This document shows, piece after piece, positions 1 to 11,838 of a stretch of DNA of 64,000 nucleotides. The translations under genes were made by a program, and so were the position numbers. Position 1 is the stretch's first letter; each line of letters starts with the position of its first letter. The notes beneath the pieces are model-generated. The model was not told the DNA's origin, made no database searches, and saw only the letters and a list, made by a program, of their open reading frames with translations. Source of the stretch: Rhizoctonia solani (Eukaryota > Basidiomycota > Agaricomycetes > Cantharellales > Ceratobasidiaceae); the NCBI RefSeq assembly GCF_016906535.1, contig NC_057372.1, positions 1,779,501-1,843,500 on the forward strand, given 5' to 3'.

Positions 1-307
1 GCCGATAAGCTCGATGCCCTGTTTCGCATTGGCTTGGCGATCATACGAATAAACGAACCCGACTTGCTCGCTTGTGATTCCGCATCAGGACTATACCAAT
101 ACCTGGAGGGGATGACGGCACGCATGTGGCAGGCGGATAGGCTTATGAAAGTCAGTCGGAGCATGAATTTCATCACTCAATGGGTTCGATCATGTACTGA
201 ATCAAACCTCTCATCCCTAGGTCGAGTCAGAAATCAAGAACTTAATGTCTCATGATGATCTGGTTCGACGGCGAGATACGCATGTTGCGATGCTGCAGAG
301 CCTCTGA
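1..307 (+). CDS. TBC-domain (RabGAP) protein, 3' end only
   Basis: The window opens inside a coding exon whose translation, from base 1 in frame 1, matches the C-terminal helices of a TBC (Tre2-Bub2-Cdc16) domain: LFRIGLAIIRINEPDLL, then LYQYLEGMTARMWQADRL. A 70-nt GT-AG intron (151-220, phase 0) leads to a final exon of 28 codons with a charged helix and a TGA at 305-307. TBC domains accelerate GTP hydrolysis by Rab GTPases in membrane traffic. The catalytic Arg and Gln fingers lie in the part of the domain before the window, so activity cannot be judged. The family is clear from the pattern, but which RabGAP this is cannot be said from about 78 residues. Confidence 0.72.
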
Positions 308-839
308 GCAGACCTAGACCTTCCAATAACTTATCTTGCTTGTAATTCGAGATGGACACGGACTTGTCGCTATTAGAAGCATGGGTCGGAACCGACGTAA
401 TGACATCATTGTATACGTCGCTCCGCCGACTTGCCCCTTGATGTGAGAGATTCGAAATGAGTATAGATCACATGGGCATAAAGTATATCGAATGCGAAGA
501 AATACTGCCGAGGGGTTCAAAACTATGGGCGTATATAATAGACACTCTGTTTTGGTCTCGGAACGGACGAGAAGTGTTTCTTACCTCATTCTGCTCCCCT
601 CCACCTGGTTTCTTATCAGTCGACCGAAAAATCCAAGCTATCTTTCAAGCCAACAACTTATCTTTTCGACACAAGGAGCTTAGCGAAGCTTTAACGGGCA
701 AAATATACCTGCTTCTGCTGGTAGGGCTAACTTCCTTAAGCTACCGGGGCCCCAACTCATTCAAATACGGCCCATTCTTTGGATTCCCCCCATATTCGCT
801 CATCCACTCCCTCCCATTTTACATTCCAGCATTTTCGTT
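308..839. other. intergenic region between TBC gene and MFS gene
   Basis: This 532-bp stretch lies between two plus-strand genes. Small open frames occur on both strands but none shows a family motif, codon-periodic composition or credible splice partners. It presumably holds the 3' end of the TBC transcript and the promoter of the transporter. The last 80 bases before the ATG at 840 are pyrimidine-rich, as is common upstream of fungal start codons. No clear TATA box was seen. Confidence 0.6.
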
Positions 840-3407
840 ATGTCTGGCTCTGTAGACACGGAAAAGAAAGGTTCCCCTATATCGGAGCCAGAGGTTCTGT
901 CGGTCGAACGTCGAACTGAAGATGATTCTGTGGACAGGATATACGATACCAAAAGCGAACTTGGTAAGTGTAAATTGATACTGGCCTACATATCAATCGA
1001 TGTGTTAATTGCTACCTCACAGTAAACCAATGCCTTCAGAACGAGTATGTTGCATGACTGTATGTTTCAGTCTGCCTACTCACATGTGACCCTTCCAGAA
1101 TTGGCATGGGAAGATACCAATGGGAGCTCTTTCTCTTATCTGGTTTTGGTTGGATGGCCGATAGTGAGTGTTTTGCATTTCAACAGGCTGGAATAGGTTG
1201 ACCCATCCGGATGACAGATATCTGGTTACAGGGAGTTGCGATCATTCTTCCTTCGATAGAACGAGAGATGCAGCCAGTAAGCGACCACGCGAGTTAACTA
1301 TGAGATAAGAATCTGACATCAGAACTAAGGAACACATCGCGTTTGCGACCTTGTCTCTGTACGTCGGTCTCATAGTGGGGGCTACAACTTGGGTGAGTGG
1401 TTGTGGTATGTTGATTGGGCTCCACCCCTGATAGACTTGTTTCAAGGGTATTCTCGCCGACATTATCGGCCGTCGACTTTCTTGGAACGTGAGTCTCACT
1501 GACGAGTATGCACACTGATGTGGAGTCTGACCAAGTTGCCTACCATTCTGCGTAGATTACTCTGTTCTTATCTGGTGTGTTCGGCATCGCTGCCGGAGGC
1601 TCGCATAACTTCGTGACTCTAGGCTCCCTTGTTGCGTGCCTTGGTGAGCCTCATTGCTATTGAATGATACGTGTGCGCTCACCGCTCTGGTGAACAGGTT
1701 TTGGTATTGGAGGAAAGTAAGACCAGAACGAAATAGATCCCCAAGAGATATGCTAATACTTCATTCTGATAGCCTTCCTGTAGACGGAGCATTGTTCTTA
1801 GAGTTCATTCCAGGATCTCACCAGTGGCTCCTGACCCTACTCTCAGCATGGTGGTCTTTCGGGCAACTCACTGCCTCACTCATTGCTTGGGGGTTTATTT
1901 CACGCTATTCTTGCACCAACGATACATCGCAGCCATGCCCAGTCAATGAGAACCAAGGATGGCGTTACACATTGTAAGTGCAACCTTACTGTGTTGAGAA
2001 CAAGGTGTTAAATATTGCCGAAGCTACACCCTAGGGGCCATGACCTTCCTGATGTTCTTGGCTCGCTACGCTATTTTCAACCTACAGGAATCCCCTAAAT
2101 ATTTGCTGGCTAAAGGTCGTGATCAAGAAGCTATTGAAGTAAGTCCGCTTCGCCTAGAAGAAAGAGACACCCGGGCTGACTTCCCTAACAGGTACTTCAA
2201 TATGTTGCAAGGCGAAACAGCCGCACTATCACGTTAACTCTTGAGCAATTCCAAGCTGTTAACGACCGCTATGGAAGTTCAGAGCAATTGGCTACGAGCC
2301 GTACTGGCGCTGGCGCTTTTGTACACGCTCTGAAGGGATTCGATCTTTCACACGTCAAGGTATGGGTGTGCTATGATAGCAAGGCGTGACATAGTTCACC
2401 AATAGATTCTGCTAGCCTCTTTTCTCAACGCCAACACTTGCGTTGAACACGTGCGTCTCTTTCTGTTACTCTTGCGCATTATACTAACCTCGAGAAAAGA
2501 TCTTTGACTATTGCTTGTTGGGCCCTGATTGGTCTCGCATACCCTCTATACAATGCATTCCTCCCTATATATCTTAACCAACGTTCAGTTTCTCAAGGGT
2601 CGGGGACTATCGACGAGACCTACCGAAATTATAGCATTGTATCCGTTCTGTAGGTCTTACTCAGTGCCCGCTCAGTGCCTAGTTTATTAATCCTGTCGTT
2701 ACCAATAGTGGTATCCCTGGGTCTATCATTGCTGTAAGTTGATACCGCGCATATAACCATTGAAATTAATTTGTCCTGTCTTTAGTGCATTATGGTTGAC
2801 TGGACACGCGGTAGTGGTAAATGGTCGTTTGGTGGGCGAAAATTCGCCATGGCAATTTCGACTTGCCTGACGGGTGTCTTCTTGTTCCTCTTCACCCAAG
2901 CTAAAGTTGATCTATTGTTTTTTTATCAAAGAGCGTAACTGACTTGTGTATATTCAGAATGAAGCTGGGGTCCTTGGATTTAATTGTGCAAGTACATTGA
3001 CTCAAAATGCGATGTACGGAGTAGTAAGTGCACTTCATGACCGGTGCAATATTGGCACTCATTTTCGTAGTTGTATGCGTATACCCCTGAGGTATTCCCT
3101 GCTCCCCATCGTGGCACGGGCGATGCCATCTGCTCGGCAATCAATCGTATTACAGGTTTAATGGCACCGATCAGTGAGCTTGCATGCTTTTAAATTAAAA
3201 ATTTGCCCATGTTGATCTGAGTTTAGTCGCAACCTATGGGGATCTTACCTCGAATGCACCACTCTTTGTGGCCGCATCGCTCTTTTTGGTTACTTCGTTA
3301 TTGATGCTGTTCCTACCTATTGAGGTAAGTGGTCGTGATAATCGTTATAAAGCAGTCTCATTCTAACACCCACATCCTACTAGACCGCTGGAAAGGCCGC
3401 AATATAG
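840..3407 (+). CDS. MFS transporter, SVOP/SV2-like
   Basis: A multi-exon gene with about a dozen short introns, starting at ATG 840 and ending ETAGKAAI-stop at 3405-3407. Joined exons give a twelve-helix major facilitator. The soluble N-terminus is followed by MGRYQWELFLLSGFGWMAD (helix 1), a GGSHNFVTLGSL/FGIGGNLPVDGALFLEF segment (helices 3-4), SAWWSFGQLTASLIAW (helix 5), a central loop beginning LQESPKYLLAKGRDQEAIE, and the late block YAYTPEVFPAPHRGTGDA. The LEFIP, SPKYLL and YTPEVFP-RGTG motifs are typical of fungal SVOP/SV2-like and organic-anion/sugar porter relatives in the plasma membrane. The substrate cannot be told from sequence. All exons keep frame as far as checked, so the gene looks intact. 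No metabolic cluster surrounds it. Confidence 0.8.
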
Positions 3408-3618
3408 CGCATGCACTACTTGATAATGTAAACTATTGCGATGTATCATTGCAAACATACTGATGTAGCTCTAAACCATGTTCATGTCGTGATAACAATA
3501 CAACAAATGGATTACTAAAACAAAATATTGCTAACTATCAGGCCCGGCGAGAAACCCAGAAAAAAGAAACCCGAGGAAAACAAATGCATCTCTAATAAAT
3601 AGTCAATGTAGCGATAGA

Positions 3619-6600
3619 TCATGACTGGTACTTTCCAATCAATTCCTTCAATTTTGCTTGTCCAACCGGGATATTATCCGAAGTTTGACTCGCCTTTCGT
3701 ACCAAAGCGTCGTCAGATTGTGACTCGGGGATAGATGGCGCAAACGACATCATACGGGTTCGGTTTCCCGAGGAACCTACGGGACGAGCAAGAGAGGCGG
3801 TGGAAGATAGTATGGGAACTGCTTGACCTGTGTGGATCATTGCTGGGACCGATGTAGATTTGATCATGCCAGTGCTTGTCCCTTCGCTTGGCGAAACACC
3901 TTTAGCCGTAATTCCAAACATCCCCATTGGTGCTGTGTATCTCTTTGCCTGATGTTTCCGTTCGGAAGCAGGAGCAGCGGTGGAACCGTCTTTTCCGTTC
4001 TCCCATATGGATGTTACAGAAGTCACTTGGCCTCCTCGTCCTCCTCGAGCAGATTGTTGAATATTGTGTTTGTCTATCAACTCCCTATCGCTAGGCATTA
4101 GCGCAGGGGGTCTAGAAGAAACCGGTCTAGGTCGGGGATGCTTCAGCTGGGGGTCATAGGCTACTCGGCCCACTGGGGTTGACTCTCGCGAAAGCAGCTC
4201 CTCCTGTCTCTAGTTTCAGCATCTCGATGATGAGATTTAAAGAAAGATGCTCACCATAGTAGGCTCTTCGTGAGTTGAAAGTTGGACATCCCAATACGAC
4301 TGAAGGGGCAATCCATTCATGTCGGATGAGCGGATTACTCTCGTAGGTGGCGGCGCTTGTGGAGTGTACTCATTACCGAGCCACATCGGTACCCGTGTGA
4401 TAGCCTCCCGCTTCAGTCTGAATAATTCGGCTTCCCGAAGGGCAGCATCTGCCCGTTCTCGAGCATCACGTCCAGGAAGTATCACTGGAACTTCAAAACC
4501 TGAGCTTGTGATAGGAATCAATGATCGAGCGGTGGGGAGGGTGGGAGGGACAGGATTTGCCGTGAATACAGGGGAAGGTGACCTCAAAGGTAAGTTCCGA
4601 TTCAATATAGGTGATGCCTGAGGAGAAGGAATAGGACGAGGTGCAAGGATTTCTACAGGAGAGTGAACGGTCCGGACCGGAGTCATCCTAGGAGGCGACT
4701 GGGGTTGGGTTGGAAGCGACCGAATCTGCGCTTGTGCATGGCGGGTTCCCACAATCGGCTTGTGCGTGTTGGCCTGTTGAGGCTGGAGAATTTGACGAGT
4801 TTTTTGAGGAGAAACCGTAGGTTTCTCGGAAGAGTCATTCCTCTTCATTACAGCAAGTGATTCAAAATACTTCGCCTTTTGAGCAGCCTGAGATTCGCCG
4901 CCAGCCCTCTGAGGATCCGATGCCCTCCGCTGTTCACCTCCAAATACGTCGCTCTCGATAGGAACAATTGGCCGAGTCTGGGATTCCTTGGGATGAGGTC
5001 TTCGAGGACCAGGATCCTGGCGTTTGGGAGAGGATGGCTGAGCTTGCATGGGTGGTAGGTGGTCAACTATACGATCTCCGGAGCGAGGGAATGGCGGAGG
5101 CGGGGGCCTAGGCGCAGCTATTGGTCTCGATGGTGCGATTGGTTTTACTGGAGACTGGGGTAGAGGGACCGACGCAGCTGGTATGGGAGAAGGTGGAGTA
5201 CGGGGCCGAGCCTTGGGTTGTGGTGGTGGCTTCGTAGAGGAAACCGGTCTCAGGTTGGCTCTATGGCTCGTAAGAATGGCTTCGGGCCCCGACGTAGGGA
5301 TAGGAGAAGGACCAGCTGTTGAGGGCTTGGAGACCGGAGGGTCCGTAAGTTGATAGCGTACTGCAGGTTTAGAAACCGGGCCGTCAGACAGTTGATACCG
5401 AGGTACATGGTTGGGAACCATCGGCGACGTTGCTGGTGCCAATGGCTTTGGACGAGTAGGCGAAGCAGATGCTTGGCTAGGCTCTTCCTGAGGAAACGGA
5501 GTGGGCTCGACCGGTTTCCGAGGTGAGCGAACAGGCGACTGAGGAACATCCCTTGTGACATTCGGCACCTCTGGTTCAGCTGGTATGAGAGTTATAGGTT
5601 CATACGGAAGTTCAGAAGGGCCCAAGGGCTGAGTTTCAATAACAGGGGTCGATACGGTTGTGAATGGAGGGTGACGGGTCCCTCCTTGCACCTGGGGTTG
5701 AGGAGGTGCAGTCGCTGGTTGAGGCCGACTCGCTGGAATTGGCCACGGGGTGGCCGGGGCATTCGGCTGTCGAGCAGGAGCTTGCACAAGCGCCCGGGCA
5801 GGAGCTGGCGCAGGTTCAGGTGCTTTGGGTCGAGGAGCAGCCTTGGGCATTGGATTGTCTGTAAGTTCATACCGCACCAACGGCTTTGATTCAGTGATAG
5901 GACTGGAAGTCGCTTCAACCGATGCAGGGCGTGATGTGGGCCTCGACTGTAGAGGAGTCGATGTCGCTTGGGAGAAGTAATCTGGTAATGGCCGGGAAGG
6001 GGCGCTTGCTCGTTGCGTGGGGGCTCGATTTGCCTGGACAGATGGCTGAGAAGGTAATTGGGTAGTCTCTGCTATCTTTGGCGTTCCTGGCTGAGGCGAA
6101 GCCTTGGGCATTGGATTATCCGATAGCTCATATCGCACCAAAGGTTTAGCTTGGGAAATATGCGGACTAGATGTATGCGGAGAAGGCGGATCAGGTTCAG
6201 GCGAAGATATCTGCACAGGAGAGATGGGCTGAGTCGAAGGTGGGAGCGATCCAGGCCTGGACCGCGAAGAAGTACCTGGCGACTTGTTATGGGGTTCCTG
6301 AGGCGGTTGAACAACAGAATAGCTGGGTGGTCGTGTGGAAGGTTTCCCATGCAACTGGGCAGATGGTCTAGAAGGCGATCGAACTGGCGATTGAATAGTG
6401 CTTGTCGGCGGTCCCACAGTGCCCAAGTCAGTAACAACCTTGGGCATAGGTCCATCTGTTAGCTCATACCGCACCAGCGGTTTAGCTTCGGCAACTGGAA
6501 TAGGATCACCGCGTGGAGAGGGCGGACGAGAACTTGCTGGTGTCTTACGCTCTGGTAAAATAGGAAGATCCTCGTTTCCGTCCACAGATGGGACAGGTTT

Positions 6601-9470
6601 ACGAACAATCGGAGGTTTCGGCTTCTCAAAACTAGCAGCAGGTATTTCTGGCACAGCGAAAGCAGGTATAATAGGTTTCTATGGGCAGCCGCAAAGGATT
6701 TGAGCTTCCCTATCCGCGCAATCTCCCCCCAGTCAATAGTAGGCTCTTCTTTCTGGACCGGTATTGATTGCTCTGGTTCCTGTACCGGCTTTCGGGTGGG
6801 TGAGGTGGGTGGAAGAGGCGACTGTTCTGGTCTAATCGTCAGACGCCGTTCCAGGGCAGTCAACCCAGTCGACATGGGCTGAAGTGGGTTAAATACTGGG
6901 GGAGGTGGACGGCTCGTACTGGGTGTCACTGTGGGAGCACTAGCGCTATGGGGAAGCTTCTTTCTAGGAGAGGTTGGAGGCCTTTCAGTCGATGGCGCCG
7001 GAGTTGGAGTTGCAGGAGCATCCTTTGGCCCGTTTTCAACGCGGACCGGAGGTTGGGGCAATGCTCTTCCTGGACTGCGGTTCTCTCTACCCCCTCGAGG
7101 ACCTGGTGGCGGCTGAGATTGCTGTTCGGATTTCCTAGGAGAACGCTCGGGCGATTTTCTACTGACGCGCCGGGCTTCCCTTGCGCCTTTGATCCCGGAT
7201 TTTTCCACCTCATTCTCCACTGCTATCGGTTCTGAGCCTTGGATCTGACCTATTACTGCACCGTGATCAGCATTTTTGCCGCGGAGCACGGCCCCGGGAA
7301 GTGGCGATTTCGCCAATTGTGGACTAAGGATACCCAGCTCGGTGTCTGCAATAGATTCCGGAACTGGCATCTCGGCTGAAGCAGGGTGGCTTGGAGGACC
7401 TGGGAATCGGCGCCCGGTAGGAGACACAGAACGCGTTCGGGACGACATCTTCAGGTGCTCCGATACACGCGATGCTCGCGTCCCTTTACCTTCCACCGGG
7501 TCTGGGACTTCGGCAGCTGCCTGTATGCGGCCTGCCGCAGGGGATAGAGGACCACCATTAGGAGGTAAATTAACACCGACTTCATGGATGTGAGGCTCTG
7601 CGCTAGTAGGGCGGGGCGGTAGAGGTGGTGGTACGTTGGACATAGACTCTCTAGGTTTCGATTGGGGCTTTCGTTGCGGAGGTTGGGGCAACGCCCTGCG
7701 AGGAGACTGAGGAGATTTAGGGGCAGTTGAGGGTAGCGGTGACCTCGGGGGGGAGTACACCTCGGGTTGCTGGAGGTGGGGGTGATTCTGGTAGGCATGC
7801 ACTGGGGACGTTGTGCGAGGATAGCCCGGGGCGGGCGTTGTAGATGGGCTGGGAGACATTGAAGGGCCGGGTGGTATAGACAAGGCGGGCGACATGGGGT
7901 GTACAGGCGACATGGGGTGCACCGGTGACATAGGATGCACGGGCGACATAGGATGCATGGGTGACATTGGTAGAATTGGAGATATGGGTAAGCCAGGAGA
8001 GGTAGGGGGTGCCGGAAACTGACTCAAGATATGGGGTATTTGAGGAGATGGGGGCGGAAAATATAATTGCGTGTACGGCAATGTGGGAGATGCTGCCAGG
8101 GGATACGACGAATATCCGGTGGGTTGAGATTGTACTGGTGATTGAGAAGGCGGGAAGGGTGAGCGCGGCGGTTCGTATAGAGTATGTGGAGAACTGGCCC
8201 TCGACAACGCTGGGTCTTGGTTCGGCAGCCCTAAACTCTGTGCTTCAGGAGCTGAAGCGGATGGGTGAGAAATCACGACCGGGAGATTCAATACTAAATC
8301 CTTGCTGTTCGGGTCGAATATCAGCATGGCGGATATACTCTCTCGGAAGTAACTCACGCCCCAACACCCATGCACAATCTAACGCTAACTGATCCTCGAA
8401 TGTCAAATAATGCGGGAATTGTCTTGTCCGCACCAGCCTCGCCGCTTTCTCGCGAGCCACCTATGAAAGCCTCTGTTTAACTTTCCAATATGTATAATAA
8501 AATTAACACACCTTTTACCGTCCTGGCATTTCGGGGCACATTTACGACAAGCTTAGCAACCCCCTCAAGCCCGGGAGGGCAGCAGTACTCAGCACTGTGG
8601 AACGCTGCGGTGACCAGAGTGTCGGACAATATCAGGTTTGCGTGCTGAGGGGGTGGGTTATCCAGGTGGAGCATGCGCTGGAGAGTCACGTTGACCCCAG
8701 CTGTCTACTCGGTAGAAAGTTAATGGACGTTTTGCTTGGTATAAGCAATCCGCACCTTTCTTGGTGAATGGTTTTTTACGTGGAGCTCGATGCAACACGT
8801 TTGTCCTGCGATCACGGCGCCTCCCAGCACCTTGCCCTGCATCCAAACCTTTCCACTTTCTCCAACAACTGTTCCTGCCGACTCGACTTCCTGCACGGCA
8901 CTCTCTACAACCTGCACTTCTTGAGTGTCTGTTACTAAACGCATCTCTCCTTTCCAGGCAACAGAGGCACTAGCTCGAATCTCGTATCGAATTTTCGCGA
9001 GTCCTGATCCAAAGTCGACCGAAGCTGGCGATGTTAAAGGTAACGGAAACCGGAAAAAGAACGTGGTGATGCCACGACGAGCTGGGAAGTGATGAGCTGG
9101 AATGTCCCTTTTCCATCCTCTGGCAACACCGCATTCGAAGGAGGTAGACCTGGCCCTGGAAGATTCTACGGGTATGAATAAATGTCGAAGTAGCTGCATG
9201 ATCCCTTGAGTTGATTTCTGAAGAATGGTGCGAGTAAACATTTCATATGCATAATATCTGTACGTTAAACACACCTTGATAGGCCATGAGCTCAACCATG
9301 AGTGTTCCCAGCGCCAGCCCCCTCTCTGTTCTGCATTCAAGATCCATTTTCCCAGCAATTTCTGAGCCAGCGACATAAAAGGACGACGCCACATGGGCGG
9401 TTACTCTAAGTTTCGCATGGTGAGGACCAGCATTCATCATTTGTTGACGTCCAGGCTGTATTGCAGGCAT
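3619..9470 (-). CDS. Large arrestin-like protein with long proline-rich tail
   Basis: Read leftward from ATG 9470 (MPAIQPGRQ). The N-terminal third is arrestin-like: an N-domain (HVASSFYVAGSEIAGKMDLE, LMVELMAYQ, then SRDHAATSTFIHTRRIFQG), a core with ARRGITTFFFRFPLPL and LAKIRYEIRASASVAWKGE, and a C-domain ending SISAMLIFDPNSKDLVLNLP. Arrestin-fold adaptors usually link membrane cargo to ubiquitin ligases. From about 8200 down to the TAG near 3619, well over 1000 residues are Pro/Ser/Thr-rich and disordered, with an 18-nt HPMSPV repeat and three copies of KPLVRYEL(T/S)D(N/G)PMPK. Introns include 8461-8520 and 4210-4254 (45 nt, phase 0). The reading frame slips at about 9154-9156, 9091-9100 and 8359-8362 (C run on the plus strand). 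A further change near 6685 may be a cryptic phase-0 intron. It is either sequence error or decay; the conserved motifs on both sides favour one continuous gene. No PY ligase-binding motif was confidently located. Confidence 0.75.
7888..7968 (-). repeat. 18-nt coding tandem repeat (HPMSPV units)
   Basis: On the plus strand the unit (GGC/T)GACAT(G/A)GG(G/A)TG(T/C)A(C/T)(A/C/G) repeats four times at 7888-7959, with a degenerate fifth unit after it. Read on the minus strand this encodes consecutive HPMSPV-like blocks in the disordered tail of the arrestin-like protein. The unit length keeps frame. Third-position changes between units show that it is not a very recent expansion. Confidence 0.8.
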
Positions 9471-10158
9471 CTTCAATCGTCTGAATCAAATACCAATCCC
9501 GGGTCTGCCCAGTTGCCCGCTCGAATCAAAGGCAGACCTAGAGCTGTCGTCGGTCGAACCAGGTGATGAATGACGTTGTCTGTAGAAATTAGGTCAAGCC
9601 CCTGTCTCAGCGCTAACGTGCCTACCGACCCAGACCAATTTGGGCCCATCACGTGAGTCGCGTGAGTGGCTCCTTACCGTGGCAATCGTATTTACGAAGC
9701 GGATCAGGGTTCTACCGCCCCCAGTTTAATTCACATCATCTTGAACTTCGGGTTATCTTGCTTCAGCTTGATAAACGTGGAGCGTCTAGCAGAGTGCTCG
9801 AGGCTCCTAGCGTTGTGTGACCAACGCACAACTTTTAACCTTTATATAGAATCTATACGCGTATACATACAGCTGTCCATGTTACGTGCATGTTGACCGG
9901 GCCATATAGAACAATACATTGATGCTACTGACTTGGGCATGTAAGTACACAACGGTGTTCAGCTCTGCGGTCGAACCACGAAACGTGCCTTTCTCGGTTA
10001 TATCGTCGATAAGATCAGTAACACATGGCCCACGGCATTCCTCGCTAGTAAATTACACCCTCTCCCGACACTGAACATTCAAACCTCTACATCTACCAAG
10101 ATCAAACCAGACAGGGCATTTAAATAAGTACTAGGTTAATCGTAACACTAGGAGCACA
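9471..10158. promoter_or_regulatory. divergent promoter region: arrestin-like gene / Ohr1
   Basis: A 688-bp gap between two divergent start codons. It contains a TCACGTGA palindrome (core 9650-9655), a candidate bHLH/CBF1-type site. Another short frame at 9666-9896 has no recognisable product. No coding potential was otherwise seen. Regulation is inferred only from position. Confidence 0.4.
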
Positions 10159-10941
10159 ATGTTTCCAGTACTCAGATCGCTCGGTAAAGTCCCTGTCTTC
10201 CGCCACCCGCTCCTCCAACGTCGAGGGGTGATATCCCTGGCCAACACAAAGGTAGCTACTATACGGTTTACAATACTACAGCTTCTGACCTCCTCGGGAC
10301 CTCGACTCTAGTATACAGCCACGGCCATTGCGTCTGGCGCAGGCTGGGATGGCAGAACCGAACTTGAAGATGGCTCACTTACCTTGGATATGGCCGTTCC
10401 TCAGGAAATGGGCGGTACAGGGAACGGGAAAAATCCTGACCAGGTTTGTACTTTAGCTTACAAAGATTGACACTATTTTGATCCAGTAATTAATTCGTAC
10501 AGCTTCTCGCCCTGGGATATGCTTGCAAGTACCGGAATATTCCAATTATGTTCAGTGTATTTATTATTCTTCATAGCTTGCTTCCTTGGCGCCCTTCGGC
10601 TAGCCGCCAAAAATAAAAACATCAAGCTTTCAAACGATGTACAAGTCAAAGCTGCAGTTTCATTTGGTCCGTTTTGATATTTCCCGAGAGGGGACACATG
10701 TACTGTGTACTTGGGTGCTCACTATTTTCGATAGGCGATGCTGAAGGCTCTGGTTTCGGGCTTGGCGTCGAGTTGACCGTCATTGGGGCTGATTCAGCTT
10801 TAGCGCAAGCAGCGCATGAGGTGAGACATCTCTTTCATTGAACGCGACTCCAACGTGTTCTTATTCTCATTCCTCGTTAAGATATGCCCCTACTCCCGGC
10901 TCTTCAAAGAAGGAGCAGAGATTAAGACAGCAATTGAGTAA
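10159..10941 (+). CDS. Ohr/OsmC-family organic hydroperoxide resistance protein (copy 1)
   Basis: A six-exon gene: 10159-10251, 10312-10443, 10503-10524, 10577 onward, a piece starting GDAEGSGFG, and a last exon ending IKTAIE-stop at 10939-10941. The product is a thiol peroxidase of the Ohr class. It has YTATAIASGAGWDG, QEMGGTGNGKNPDQLLALGY, the first active-site Cys in YASCFLGAL, GFGLGVELTVIGADS, and the second Cys in ICPYSRLFKEGAEIK. In the Ohr family these two cysteines reduce organic and fatty-acid hydroperoxides with dithiol donors. The first exon is Arg-rich and acid-free, like a mitochondrial presequence, ahead of the bacterial-type domain. Intron 3 (10525-10576) has a GCAAGT donor and only fits as GC-AG. 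The paralogue at 59923-60769 has a GT donor at the same codon. Confidence 0.9.
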
Positions 10942-11838
10942 AACACTTAAAATATTACATTGTAAAAACAAAGGTGAATAATAAAGTCAACCGAATGGTG
11001 TATTGTTTGCCCAGGCGTGTTCCGTCCAGTGAAACTGGGGCATGTAGTAATTAGCCTCATGGAATACGTTTCCTACCAGGAGCGGTCTTTGAATTCGCAT
11101 CACATTTTCTGATATAACAGGTATGTGTATGCGTGCCATTGCCCGGCGCTGTTTGCACGAACAAACGTAGGCTATATGATACCAAGTTCTGTGCGACCCA
11201 AGACATCCAGTTCGATATTCTGGGTTCTTTTGACCTTACGCATATATGAGCTCGTCACGTCACTAGAATAAATATTCAATAGTACAAAATGCAGCAAATG
11301 GGAGATAGAATGCACATGTGTGGGACCTATTTATTCCGAGCCTCTCCCAAGTTGGTCTTGATGTAGTGTACAATAATTCTTATTTTGTATGAATGCCGGA
11401 AAATGCATGGATCATATTGAGCATTGGCGTTAACTTAAAGAAATTACACGAGGTTGCGTACGGTGCGGCTGACAACGAACGCTGAAAGCCGACAAGCCTC
11501 CCTCAGCTATAGCCTAGAACATGGTCTGGTGCAGGTGTAGGAAATTGGTAGCAATCAAGCATCATTTATGTGTGGACTCCCACTCGCCCCTCTCCCATTG
11601 TTAACACTGTCATTTAACCTTCCGACCAGAGCCAAGGTCCTATTCACGTCGAGTTTATGTTATGAAACCATAAAAGCATTAAAAAACTAGATACATAAGC
11701 GCTGAGGTACAGACAAATGAATTACAAGCGAAATAACTTAGAAACAATTTAATCATGAGCAGCGGTACCTAGATGCAAATAATGTGAAGGCCAATCAGCC
11801 CAGGAAAAGAGAAACCCCACGCTAAATAAATCCGTCTA
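10942..11838. other. intergenic, convergent gene ends
   Basis: About 900 bp between the 3' ends of Ohr1 (+) and the nuclear-type protein (-). The stretch is AT-rich. I see no open frame with family resemblance, no repeat and no RNA gene. It is long for a convergent gap in this window, where others are 40-400 bp, so an unrecognised non-coding transcript cannot be excluded. Confidence 0.5.

Noticed and set aside
457..855. 132-residue plus-strand frame before the MFS transporter
   Set aside because: Overlaps other frames, shows no conserved motif, and runs into the pyrimidine-rich start region of the transporter.
5048..5353. Gly-rich plus-strand frame
   Set aside because: Shadow of the proline-rich arrestin-like tail on the minus strand.
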